Under the pieces are notes generated by a model. It worked only from the letters and a program-made list of their open reading frames with translations. It searched no databases and was not told the origin of the DNA. Shown one piece after another: positions 18,042 to 26,303 of a stretch of 58,680 nt of DNA. Each line of letters begins with the position of its first letter. Positions within the stretch are counted from its first letter, which is position 1. The translations under genes and the position numbers were made by a program. The DNA is from Desulfobacula sp. (GTDB taxonomy: Bacteria; Desulfobacterota; Desulfobacteria; Desulfobacterales; Desulfobacteraceae). Where the stretch lies: the NCBI RefSeq assembly GCF_030145145.1, contig NZ_JAQYWD010000043.1, forward strand, positions 1 through 58,680. Direction: 5' to 3'.

Positions 18042-18353
18042 ATGTCTCAAAAACTCATGAACGGAATCGTCATTTTTATGGCAGTCCTTCTGGCAAGCGT
18101 ACCCGCCTGGAGTTCCATACCCAGACAGTTAAGCCCGGGGGACTCGGGCAAAACCATCACCCCGGATATGACCGCGGTGACCGACGACATCTTTAAGGCG
18201 GATATTATCCTGGCCCGGGGTGGCGGCGGTGGCGGCGGTGGTCTCCTTGGCCATGATGAAAATATGCCCCTGCAGCATACCATTGGTGAGAAAAATTCAT
18301 CCATTCGTTTAATGACCGATACCATCGGATCAGGACACACAAACAAATATTAA
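18042..18353 (+). CDS. Small exported protein with poly-Gly segment, hypothetical
   Basis: A 103-residue protein with a signal peptide (MSQKLMNGIVIFMAVLLASVPAWS), then a polar stretch and a run of eight glycines after ILARG. No family is recognised. The start is firm: AAAGGAGGAGA lies just upstream. There is no Cys, so it is unlike the Cys-containing peptide at 45504. It could be a small envelope protein. Confidence 0.55.
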   Translation: MSQKLMNGIVIFMAVLLASVPAWSSIPRQLSPGDSGKTITPDMTAVTDDIFKADIILARGGGGGGGGLLGHDENMPLQHTIGEKNSSIRLMTDTIGSGHTNKY

Positions 18354-18417
18354 ACCGATAAATACATAATATATAACGCTTTTTCATAAATCCCCCCATA
18401 ATGCCATGAATATCCCG

Positions 18418-18446
18418 TTGACACACAAGAACAAATCTCTTATTCT
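18418..18446 (+). promoter_or_regulatory. Sigma70-type promoter of the rubrerythrin gene
   Basis: A perfect TTGACA (18418-18423) is followed after 17 bases by TATTCT (18441-18446). The expected transcript start is about 45 bases before the rubrerythrin ATG at 18498. Confidence 0.65.
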
Positions 18447-18497
18447 TATGCCACACCACAAGCGATTTCTTATTACTATCATACAAAGGAGAACACC

Positions 18498-18980
18498 ATG
18501 GCTGTAATATTTTCTGCGCGGGAAATTGCCGAAGCAGCAGTTGAAAAAGAAAAAAAAAGAAAAGGATTTTATGCCGTTGTTTCTGAATTGAGCACGGATA
18601 AAGACATGAAAGATCTTTTTTACTTTTTAATGGAAGAAGAAGATCGGCATGTCGAAGCCTTTGAACAGATCCGGGACAGCCTGCCCCCGGAAGAAACATC
18701 TTCAGAGGAATACAGTGAGGACATGGAGGCGTATATGGATTCCGTTGTGGATGACCGCCTTTATGCCGATATTGATTCAAAGGAATTTGTCCAAAACGCC
18801 ATTAATGCCAACACGGTTTTCAGTTTGGCCATGGGTTTTGAAAAAGATGCCATTCTTTACTTTAGAGAATTTTTACCCTTTTTAACCGAGCCTGATCGGA
18901 AGATTGTGGTGGAATTGATTGAACAGGAAAAAGGGCACATTCGGAAGCTTGCTGACATGCGCCAGCAGATGGCTGAATAG
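18498..18980 (+). CDS. Rubrerythrin-like ferritin-family diiron protein
   Basis: A 160-residue four-helix protein. Paired carboxylate motifs are visible as EIAEAAVEKEKKRKGFYAVV, then EEEDRHVEAFEQI in the second helix, GFEKDAILYF in the third and IEQEKGHIRKL in the fourth. It lacks the rubredoxin domain found in full rubrerythrins. Such proteins reduce peroxide or bind iron in anaerobes. It has its own sigma70 promoter and an AAAGGAG ribosome binding site, and is separated from the bam cluster by about 360 bases. Confidence 0.85.
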   Translation: MAVIFSAREIAEAAVEKEKKRKGFYAVVSELSTDKDMKDLFYFLMEEEDRHVEAFEQIRDSLPPEETSSEEYSEDMEAYMDSVVDDRLYADIDSKEFVQNAINANTVFSLAMGFEKDAILYFREFLPFLTEPDRKIVVELIEQEKGHIRKLADMRQQMAE

Positions 18981-19066
18981 TATTACAGGCGGTTGAATAA
19001 CCTGTCGGGGTTCGTCATATCGGGATCATAACCCATGGGTTTCCCTGGAAGAAATAAACCCTGATA

Positions 19067-19083
19067 TGTCTTGAATCAAGACA
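19067..19083. promoter_or_regulatory. Perfect palindrome upstream of bam promoter, candidate operator
   Basis: TGTCTTGA-A-TCAAGACA is a perfect 17-base palindrome about 120 bases upstream of the bam -35 box. Its size and symmetry fit a dimeric helix-turn-helix regulator. No regulator gene is adjacent. Apart from this site and the promoter I see nothing definite in the 18981-19340 gap. Confidence 0.45.
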
Positions 19084-19203
19084 GGTTACGCCCTGTTCAT
19101 AATAAAAAGCCCTATCCATACAATAGGTTATAATAAAAAAACCCTTATCTTCACCGCCCCCCTCTTCACGTTTAATTCACCTCATTTTTCTTTAAAAAAA
19201 TTC

Positions 19204-19232
19204 TTGACAGCCCAATTAACGTAATATATTAT
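19204..19232 (+). promoter_or_regulatory. Sigma70-type promoter of the bam cluster
   Basis: A perfect TTGACA (19204-19209), a 17-base spacer and TATTAT (19227-19232). This predicts a transcript start near 19239 and a leader of about 100 bases before bamB. Confidence 0.6.
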
Positions 19233-19340
19233 TCAATAACAAGTTATACTATGGCAGTGTATTTTTTTTGGAATAAAATTCGGTATTGTGATTTTTTTGA
19301 TACAAGATTAAAGAATTGCTAATTTATAAGGGGTTAAAAA

Positions 19341-21299
19341 ATGAGGTACGGAGAGACAGGGGTTAATCTGGAGATTGATCTATCTCGAGGAAGCGTTGAA
19401 AAGGTAGAAACCGACCCAAGATTAACTGAACTTTTTCTGGGGGGGCAAGGTACTGCCGCCAAGACACTATGGGATAGGGTTCCGCCTGAGGTTGAACCTT
19501 TTTCTCCCGATAATCTGCTAATATTCACCGCCGGTATTCTGCATTCCACACCTGTTCCCGGCGCCAATCGAGTCGCTGTGAATACGTTTTCACCCCAGAC
19601 AAACTTAATGTCCCATTCATTGATGGGCGGCTTTTTCGGGCCGGAAATGAAACATGCCGGTTATGACCAGATCATCATTCGCGGTAAGGCCCAGAAACTG
19701 GTTTATTTATACATAAACAATGACAAAGTGGAAATACGGGATGCGAGTCATCTCCAGGGGAAAGGCACAACGGAAACCGGTGATGTGCTCAAAAAAGAGT
19801 TGAAGGATGATAAGGTCCAGGTGGCCGCCATCGGCCTGGCCGGCGAAAACAGGGTCTATATGGCGTCCATTGATCACGGGCACTCCAGCGCGGCGCGAGG
19901 CGTAGGTGTCATCATGGGGGATAAACGATTAAAGGCCATCGCTATCCGCGGCACAAAGGACATTAATATTGCCCACCCGGCTGAATTGTTTGAGGCCAGT
20001 ATGAAATTGCACCGACAGATTGCTGACAGTGATGGCTGTGGCGACTGGATGGCCTATGATGAAGATGACAGTTTCCACCACAATCATTTTGCCTGGGGCA
20101 ACGCCCGGACCCGGCGAAAAAATTTCTGGAGCAAGGAACTCGAGGAAAGATGGCGGAATATTAAATACGACAACATGGATCGACAAACCAGCTGCTATAA
20201 TTGTCCCAAGAATTGCCGTAACGTCATTAAAATGCCGGGAAAGAAAAGATTCGGGTATAAGTGCTACGGAAAAGACACCTATCACATGGCGGCATTTAAA
20301 GAACTGGATTTTTCCTATGACATACTGGGTATCGCCCAGGAGTATGGATTGGACTCCTACTCGACACCCCAGGTGATGGCCTTTGCCATTGAACTTTACG
20401 AAGCCGGTATCCTGACGGATAAGGACATGCCCGGACTGCCGGCTGACAGCGGGGACAGATTTTACTACCTGATGGAAAAAATTGTCCGCCGGGAAGGGAT
20501 TGGCGATATTTTAGCCGATGGGGTTTCCCATGCTGCCATACGGATCGGAAACGGGGCAGAAGCGTATGACCATAATACCACCAAAAAATTTGAGCAGCTG
20601 CCCATCAAGCTGGGAAAGGTCAACCTGGCCTATTTTCTCATGATTGCCACAGGGGAAAAAATGAGTATCACCCAGATTGAAGGTTCGTTTCCCCAGGATC
20701 CCATGCGCACCATGGAAGAACGACAAAAGTTTGTTGACAACTGGACCTCACCGCCGGATGATAAATTCAAAGACTATTTTTTAAACTGGGAAAAAAGGGA
20801 CGTCATGTCCAACCAGGCATTCTGCGAAATTGTGGATTGGAATGAGGCCATGCACTATATTGATGATGCCACGGGATTATGCGGATTTGTTTCCTCATTC
20901 CGGGGTCAGTTTGGTGGAGATGTTGCCTATAACATCCATAATATACCCGCACTCATTGAGGGGGCCACGGGCATTGAGATGGACAAAGAAAAACTGTGGG
21001 AAGTTTTTCAACGAAATCGAACACTGGTCAGGGCCATCAATGTAAGAAGAGGTTTGAGGAGAAAGGATGAACGGCCCCCGGAAGACCACTGGGCAGTTCG
21101 GGACGAAGAAAAGGAACAACAACTTCTCAGTGAATATTATGAATTCAAGGGGTGGAATGAAGACGGTATTCCTACCCTGGATATGCTCGACAAACTGGGC
21201 TTGGGTTATGTGGGCGAAGACTTACTGGAAAGAGGGATCTTAACAGACAATGACACTATTTCTGCCAAAGAAACTTCGGCAGCAATTGATAAGGTCTAG
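19341..21299 (+). CDS. bamB: BamB-like tungsten AOR-family subunit of class II benzoyl-CoA reductase
   Basis: A 652-residue aldehyde:ferredoxin oxidoreductase-family protein, usual size for BamB. This subunit holds a W-bis-pterin and one [4Fe-4S] cluster and reduces the aromatic ring of a CoA ester. Seen here: the N-terminal pterin region LGGQGTAAKTLWDRVPPE, cluster ligands Cys285, Cys288 and Cys292 (SCYNCPKNC), a probable fourth Cys in TGLCGFV, Cys308 aligned with the tungsten-ligating Cys, and His246 in FHHNHFAWGNARTRRKNFW. Acidic and His residues just before this His differ from my memory of the Geobacter enzyme, so substrate may differ. It heads the operon. Confidence 0.82.
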   Translation: MRYGETGVNLEIDLSRGSVEKVETDPRLTELFLGGQGTAAKTLWDRVPPEVEPFSPDNLLIFTAGILHSTPVPGANRVAVNTFSPQTNLMSHSLMGGFFGPEMKHAGYDQIIIRGKAQKLVYLYINNDKVEIRDASHLQGKGTTETGDVLKKELKDDKVQVAAIGLAGENRVYMASIDHGHSSAARGVGVIMGDKRLKAIAIRGTKDINIAHPAELFEASMKLHRQIADSDGCGDWMAYDEDDSFHHNHFAWGNARTRRKNFWSKELEERWRNIKYDNMDRQTSCYNCPKNCRNVIKMPGKKRFGYKCYGKDTYHMAAFKELDFSYDILGIAQEYGLDSYSTPQVMAFAIELYEAGILTDKDMPGLPADSGDRFYYLMEKIVRREGIGDILADGVSHAAIRIGNGAEAYDHNTTKKFEQLPIKLGKVNLAYFLMIATGEKMSITQIEGSFPQDPMRTMEERQKFVDNWTSPPDDKFKDYFLNWEKRDVMSNQAFCEIVDWNEAMHYIDDATGLCGFVSSFRGQFGGDVAYNIHNIPALIEGATGIEMDKEKLWEVFQRNRTLVRAINVRRGLRRKDERPPEDHWAVRDEEKEQQLLSEYYEFKGWNEDGIPTLDMLDKLGLGYVGEDLLERGILTDNDTISAKETSAAIDKV

Positions 21300-21311
21300 G
21301 GGGTAGTAACC

Positions 21312-21869
21312 GTGAAGGCAGGGTTAAAAAAGAAAATTGTTAAAGAGATAAAAGTTGATATCAGCAAATGCACGGGGTGCCGGTCATGCGAAATGGCCTG
21401 CTCCGCATTTCATGCCGTGCCCAAATATAGCAGCCTTAATCCGTCGAAAGCCAGGATCAGGGTGTACATGGATGAAATAAGAGATATCTATGTTCCGATT
21501 CGTGCCGGTGGGTATACGCAAGCCGAGTGCAATGGGCGGAACCTGTATATTATTAATGGAAAAGAATACTCCGAGTGTGCTTTCTGCCCGGCGTCCTGTC
21601 CGTCCAGGGACTATTTCAAGGAACCCAGCTCCGGACTTCCGCTGAAATGCGATATGTGCGAAGATGAGCCGCCCCTTTCAGAACCCATGTGTGTTGAGGC
21701 ATGTAAATTCGATGCCCTGACCTATGTGGAGCGAGAAGAGACAGTGGCAATGGAGGGAACCCCTTTAACAGAAAAGCAGGTGGAATTGAAAGCAGCATAC
21801 GAATCATTAGTAAAAACACATGGCAGAAAAAAACTAATGGACGTCTTTTCCCAGTTATCAAAGCGCTAA
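21312..21869 (+). CDS. bamC: BamC-like [4Fe-4S] electron transfer subunit
   Basis: A 185-residue multi-cluster ferredoxin. Cys motifs: CTGCRSCEMACSAFH, then CAFCPASC, then CDMCEDEPPLSEPMCVEAC. BamC forms the catalytic core with BamB and passes electrons to it. Start is GTG at 21312, after a G-rich ribosome binding site, only 12 bases behind bamB. The order B-C is as in characterised clusters. Confidence 0.82.
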   Translation: MKAGLKKKIVKEIKVDISKCTGCRSCEMACSAFHAVPKYSSLNPSKARIRVYMDEIRDIYVPIRAGGYTQAECNGRNLYIINGKEYSECAFCPASCPSRDYFKEPSSGLPLKCDMCEDEPPLSEPMCVEACKFDALTYVEREETVAMEGTPLTEKQVELKAAYESLVKTHGRKKLMDVFSQLSKR

Positions 21870-21904
21870 CATACTAAAGTGAAAGAAGAGGAATATTAAA
21901 GACA

Positions 21905-23056
21905 ATGGAAACGGTCGCTCCCTTCATAGAGGTAATCGATGAGATAAAAGAGGCTGGTGGAGATGCCTTCAGGTTTTGCTTTCAGTGTGGATTGTGCGAT
22001 TCGGTTTGTCCGTGGAACAGGGTCAGACAATTCAGTATCCGCAAAATCATTCGAGAGGCTACGTTTGGTTTAACAGAGATAGAAGGTGAGGATATCTGGC
22101 GATGTACGACCTGCGGACGATGCCCTGAGCATTGCCCAAGAGGGGTCAAACAAATAGAAGTCGGCGTCTCTTTGCGCAGGGTGGCATCGGACTATGATAT
22201 TTTCCCTGCTTCTGTCCGGTCTGCCCGTACGGCAAGGGCGAGCCTGATTTCTGAAGGCAATCCGTTGCAGGGGGACCGGGGTAAACGGGCGGACTGGGCA
22301 AAAGACCTGTCTGTAAAACCCTTTACCGCGGATATGGAAGTGTTATATTTTGTTGGATGTTATTTCAGCTATGACCCGAGAATGAAAAAAGTTGCCGCGG
22401 CCACGGCCAATATTCTGAACAAGGCAGGGGTGAATTTCGGGATACTGGGTGACGAGGAAAGCTGTTGTGGAGAGAGCATCCGGAAAACGGGCAGTGAGGA
22501 AGTGTTTAAAAATCTGGCCAAAGAAAACATTAAAACCTTTATTGATAAGGGTGTAAAGAAAATTATTGTCTCTTCCCCCCATTGCTATCACACGTTTAAA
22601 AACGAATATCCTGAATTTATGGTCCATTTTGAGGTCGTTCATATGACCCAGTATATATTGGAATTGATCAATGATGAACGACTTGACCTCAAAGGGGACT
22701 TTTCAAAAACAGTCACCTATCATGACCCCTGTTACCTGGGTCGACACAATAATATATATGACGAACCCCGAGACCTGCTAAAGAAAATTCCCGGATTGGA
22801 CCTGATCGAGATGGCGGATCATGGCAAAGACAGTTTGTGCTGCGGTGGCGGTGGCGGCAGGATCTGGATGGACACGCCAAAAGAAGAAAGATTTTCCGAC
22901 ATTCGATTAAAACAGGCCAGTGAGATTGGAGCCAAAATTCTTGCGACATCCTGCCCCTACTGCATCACCAATTTTGAAGAAAGCAGGTTAAACCTGGAGT
23001 ATGATGATGTCCTGGAGATTAAGGACATCACGGAAATTGTCAATGAGATGCTTTAG
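21905..23056 (+). CDS. bamD: BamD-like HdrD-type iron-sulfur subunit
   Basis: A 383-residue protein. Two N-terminal [4Fe-4S] motifs, CFQCGLCDSVCPW and CTTCGRCPEHCPR, are followed by two CCG domains. Their Cys patterns are visible around VGCYF with ESCCGES, and HDPCYLGR with LCCGGGGGR and ATSCPYC. In heterodisulfide reductase, CCG domains ligate noncubane [4Fe-4S] clusters. In the Bam complex this subunit probably links the HdrA-like BamE to the BamBC core. AGAGGA lies upstream of the ATG. Confidence 0.82.
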   Translation: METVAPFIEVIDEIKEAGGDAFRFCFQCGLCDSVCPWNRVRQFSIRKIIREATFGLTEIEGEDIWRCTTCGRCPEHCPRGVKQIEVGVSLRRVASDYDIFPASVRSARTARASLISEGNPLQGDRGKRADWAKDLSVKPFTADMEVLYFVGCYFSYDPRMKKVAAATANILNKAGVNFGILGDEESCCGESIRKTGSEEVFKNLAKENIKTFIDKGVKKIIVSSPHCYHTFKNEYPEFMVHFEVVHMTQYILELINDERLDLKGDFSKTVTYHDPCYLGRHNNIYDEPRDLLKKIPGLDLIEMADHGKDSLCCGGGGGRIWMDTPKEERFSDIRLKQASEIGAKILATSCPYCITNFEESRLNLEYDDVLEIKDITEIVNEML

Positions 23057-23116
23057 GGATCATCTATAGAAAAGTGATTTAGGGAATTGAAAGAGACCTG
23101 AAAAGGACGGTGCGAA

Positions 23117-26100
23117 GTGGAAAAAGAACCAGTTGAAGGGCTTGCTGTTAACAGCCCTGGAGAGAATAATCTGATAGATGTTATGATTGTCGGTGGAGGG
23201 ATCAGCGGTATTCAAGCGGCCCTTGATCTTGCCGAAACAGGGTTCAGGGTTTACCTGGTTGACAAGTCACCGGCCATTGGCGGCAAGATGTCCCAGCTTG
23301 ACAAGACCTTTCCCACAAATGACTGCTCCATGTGTATTGAATCACCCAAATTCATTGAGTGCAGCAGACACCCCAATATAGAAATCCTGACGTATACTGA
23401 GGTTGAGAGTATCAAAGGAGAAGCGGGTGACTTCAGGGTAACCCTGGTTAAAAAACCCAGGTATATCCTTGAAGACCGGTGCACGGGCTGTACGACCTGT
23501 GTGGAGGTCTGCCCGGTCAAGGTCCCGGATGTATATAATCAAAGCTTATCGTTGAACAAAGCCATCCATATATACTTTTCCCAGGCTGTTCCGCTGATCA
23601 CCTATGTGGACCCGGACACCTGTCTGTATCTTCAAGATGAAAAATGCAACATTTGCGTGGGGGTCTGTAAGAATGAAGCCATTGACCTGAACCAGAAGGA
23701 AGAGACGGTCATCGTCGAGGTCGGTGCCATCATCATGTCTCCCGGGTTTGAGGTGTTTGACCCCAAACTGAGGGGCGACTATGGCTACGGCACCATGGAG
23801 AATGTGGTCACCAGCCTTGATTTTGAACGGATATTATGTTCCACCGGCCCCTATGAAGGCGAGATCAGACGGCCTTCCGACATGCAGCATCCCCATAAGA
23901 TTGCCTGGATCCAGTGTGTGGGATCCAGACAGGTCATCGAGGGCGGTAACAGCTATTGTTCAGGCGTTTGCTGCGCCTATACACAAAAGCAGGTTATTCT
24001 GGCCAAAGACCATGATGCCGGGCTTGAGGCCACGATATTCCATAATGATATCCGGGCCTTTGGCAAGGATTTTGAACGGTTTTACCAAAGAACGGAAAAC
24101 CTGCCCGGTGTCCGGTTTTTAAGAAGTTATGTTTCCATTGGACGAGAAATTCCAGAAACCAAGAATGTCACCATCCGATATTCAACATTTGAGGATGGCG
24201 TAAAAGAAGAAGAATTCGATCTGGTGGTTTTATCCGTGGGAATGAACCCGCCGGCTGATGTGAAAAACATGGCGGAGAAATTCGGCATTGAACTGAACGC
24301 TCATCAATTCTGTCAAACCAATCCGGTGAATCCCATGGAAACCACCCGCCCGGGAATCTTTGTCAGTGGCGCGTTCCAGGGACCCATCGATATTCCTGAG
24401 TCTGTTATGGGTGCCAGCGGTGCGGATGCCCTTTGCAGTCAACTTCTTGCTTACCGGCGGGGGGACCTGGCCCAGGAAAGGGTCTATCCACCGGAAAGGG
24501 ATGTCACTGGAGAAGACCCCCGGGTGGGAGTCTTTGTGTGTCATTGCGGCGCAAATATCGGCAGAGTGGTGAATGTGCCGTCAGTGGTTGAATATGCATC
24601 CACCCTGAACCATGTGGTTCATGCCCAGGAAAGCCTGTTTGCGTGTTCCACTGACAATGCCCAGCAAATAGCCGATATGATCAAGGAAAAAGGACTCAAT
24701 CGCGTGGTTGTGGCCGCCTGTACCCCCAGGACACATGAACCGTTATTTCGGGACACCTGCCGTGAAGGCGGGATCAATCAATATTTCTATGAAATGGCCA
24801 ATATTAGAGAACATTGTTCCTGGGTTCACTCTAAAGAGCCGGAGAAAGCCACCCAGAAGGCAAAGGAAATCGTTCGCATGTCCGTGGGCCGCGCGACTCT
24901 TTTAGAACCGTTGCAGGAATTTGAGCTGCCGGTCAATAAAACAGGATTGGTTGTCGGCGGTGGCCTGGCCGGAATGACCAGTGCCCTGAGCATGGCAGAA
25001 CAGGGCTTTAAGGTGTGTCTGCTGGAAAAAAATAAAGACCTGGGCGGTATGGCCCGGAGGATTCACACTACCCTGGAAGGGGTAGATGTTCAACCGTATT
25101 TAAATGACCTGATCCGCAAAGTCTACGAGCACCCCTTGATCCAGGTATCCCATGAGGCTGCCATCACGGATGTTTCCGGTTACGTGGGGAATTTTATCAC
25201 CACGGTGAAGACGGAAGGAAGGGTCAAGGTTATCAAACATGGCGCTGCCATTCTTGCCACGGGAGCGGATGAATACAAACCCACGGAATACCTTTATGGC
25301 GAAAACGATCAGGTTTTCACCCAGTTGGAACTGGAGGATCACATCGCCAGGCGTGAAGAACAACTGATCAACTCCCAGAGACTGGTGATGATTCAATGTG
25401 TGGGGTGCAGACAGGAAGACAGGAATTACTGCTCCCGGATCTGCTGCAGTCATGCTGTAAAGAATGCTTTGAGCCTGAAGAAAATAAACCCTGAAATGGA
25501 GATCTACATTCTTTTCAGGGACATGAGAACCTATGGATTTAGAGAGGATTATTACCGCGAAGCAGCAGATAACGGGGTCATGTTTATCCGCTGGGAGCCC
25601 AGTGACAAGCCTGTTGTGGAAGCCGTTAAAGAAGGTGGCAAGTCGGTTCTTCGGGTCACGGTTCCGGATCCCGTTCTGGGTCAGAGGCTTGAATTAGATG
25701 CCGATTATCTGACACTGTCTGCTGCGGTCATCCCTTCGGCAGGCAGCAATGAAGCAGCACGATTATTCAAGGTTGCCCAGAACCCGGATGGATTTTTCCA
25801 GGAAGCCCATGTAAAATTAAGGCCCGTGGACTTTGCTGCAGAAGGTGTTTTCCTTTGCGGGATTGCACACTATCCCAAGCATATAACAGAAACTATCAGC
25901 CAGGCTTACGGCGCTGCCGGTCGGGCCATCACCATTCTCACAAAGGAATCCGTCATTGCCTCGGGTGCTGTTTGCGAAGTAAATGAAAGCGCGTGTGAAT
26001 CCTGTGGGGCCTGTATTTCTGTTTGTAATTATAATGCCATAGAGTTTCATGAGACACCAAAAGGCAAAAAAGCCCGGGTGAATCCTATTCTCTGCAAAGG

Positions 26101-26194
26101 AGACGGTCTGTGTAACACCAGATGTCCCACAGGGGCTATTTTTCTCAAACACTTTACCGATAAAGAGATCTTAAGCCAGATTGACGCGGCTTAA
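23117..26194 (+). CDS. bamE: BamE-like HdrA-type flavoprotein, electron bifurcation candidate
   Basis: A 1025-residue double HdrA-like protein. First FAD motif VGGGISGIQAALDLA near residue 25; HdrA-specific Cys in NDCSMCIESPKFIECSRHP; ferredoxin motifs CTGCTTCVEVCP and CNICVGVC. A second dinucleotide-binding motif VGGGLAGMTSALSMAEQ lies near residue 615. C-terminal clusters are CESCGACISVC and CKGDGLCNTRCP. In the Bam complex this subunit is the proposed flavin bifurcation or confurcation site that drives the low-potential ring reduction. GTG start at 23117 after AAAAGGA. Confidence 0.82.
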   Translation: MEKEPVEGLAVNSPGENNLIDVMIVGGGISGIQAALDLAETGFRVYLVDKSPAIGGKMSQLDKTFPTNDCSMCIESPKFIECSRHPNIEILTYTEVESIKGEAGDFRVTLVKKPRYILEDRCTGCTTCVEVCPVKVPDVYNQSLSLNKAIHIYFSQAVPLITYVDPDTCLYLQDEKCNICVGVCKNEAIDLNQKEETVIVEVGAIIMSPGFEVFDPKLRGDYGYGTMENVVTSLDFERILCSTGPYEGEIRRPSDMQHPHKIAWIQCVGSRQVIEGGNSYCSGVCCAYTQKQVILAKDHDAGLEATIFHNDIRAFGKDFERFYQRTENLPGVRFLRSYVSIGREIPETKNVTIRYSTFEDGVKEEEFDLVVLSVGMNPPADVKNMAEKFGIELNAHQFCQTNPVNPMETTRPGIFVSGAFQGPIDIPESVMGASGADALCSQLLAYRRGDLAQERVYPPERDVTGEDPRVGVFVCHCGANIGRVVNVPSVVEYASTLNHVVHAQESLFACSTDNAQQIADMIKEKGLNRVVVAACTPRTHEPLFRDTCREGGINQYFYEMANIREHCSWVHSKEPEKATQKAKEIVRMSVGRATLLEPLQEFELPVNKTGLVVGGGLAGMTSALSMAEQGFKVCLLEKNKDLGGMARRIHTTLEGVDVQPYLNDLIRKVYEHPLIQVSHEAAITDVSGYVGNFITTVKTEGRVKVIKHGAAILATGADEYKPTEYLYGENDQVFTQLELEDHIARREEQLINSQRLVMIQCVGCRQEDRNYCSRICCSHAVKNALSLKKINPEMEIYILFRDMRTYGFREDYYREAADNGVMFIRWEPSDKPVVEAVKEGGKSVLRVTVPDPVLGQRLELDADYLTLSAAVIPSAGSNEAARLFKVAQNPDGFFQEAHVKLRPVDFAAEGVFLCGIAHYPKHITETISQAYGAAGRAITILTKESVIASGAVCEVNESACESCGACISVCNYNAIEFHETPKGKKARVNPILCKGDGLCNTRCPTGAIFLKHFTDKEILSQIDAA

Positions 26195-26303
26195 AGAGAC
26201 CTAATTTTGGAGTGGCGGTATCTGAATGTATAAGGCATGCCGCCCCTTCTAAAGATCCACGAATGAACAAGGCAGTGATAACTGCACTAGGAGTGAGATA
26301 AGA

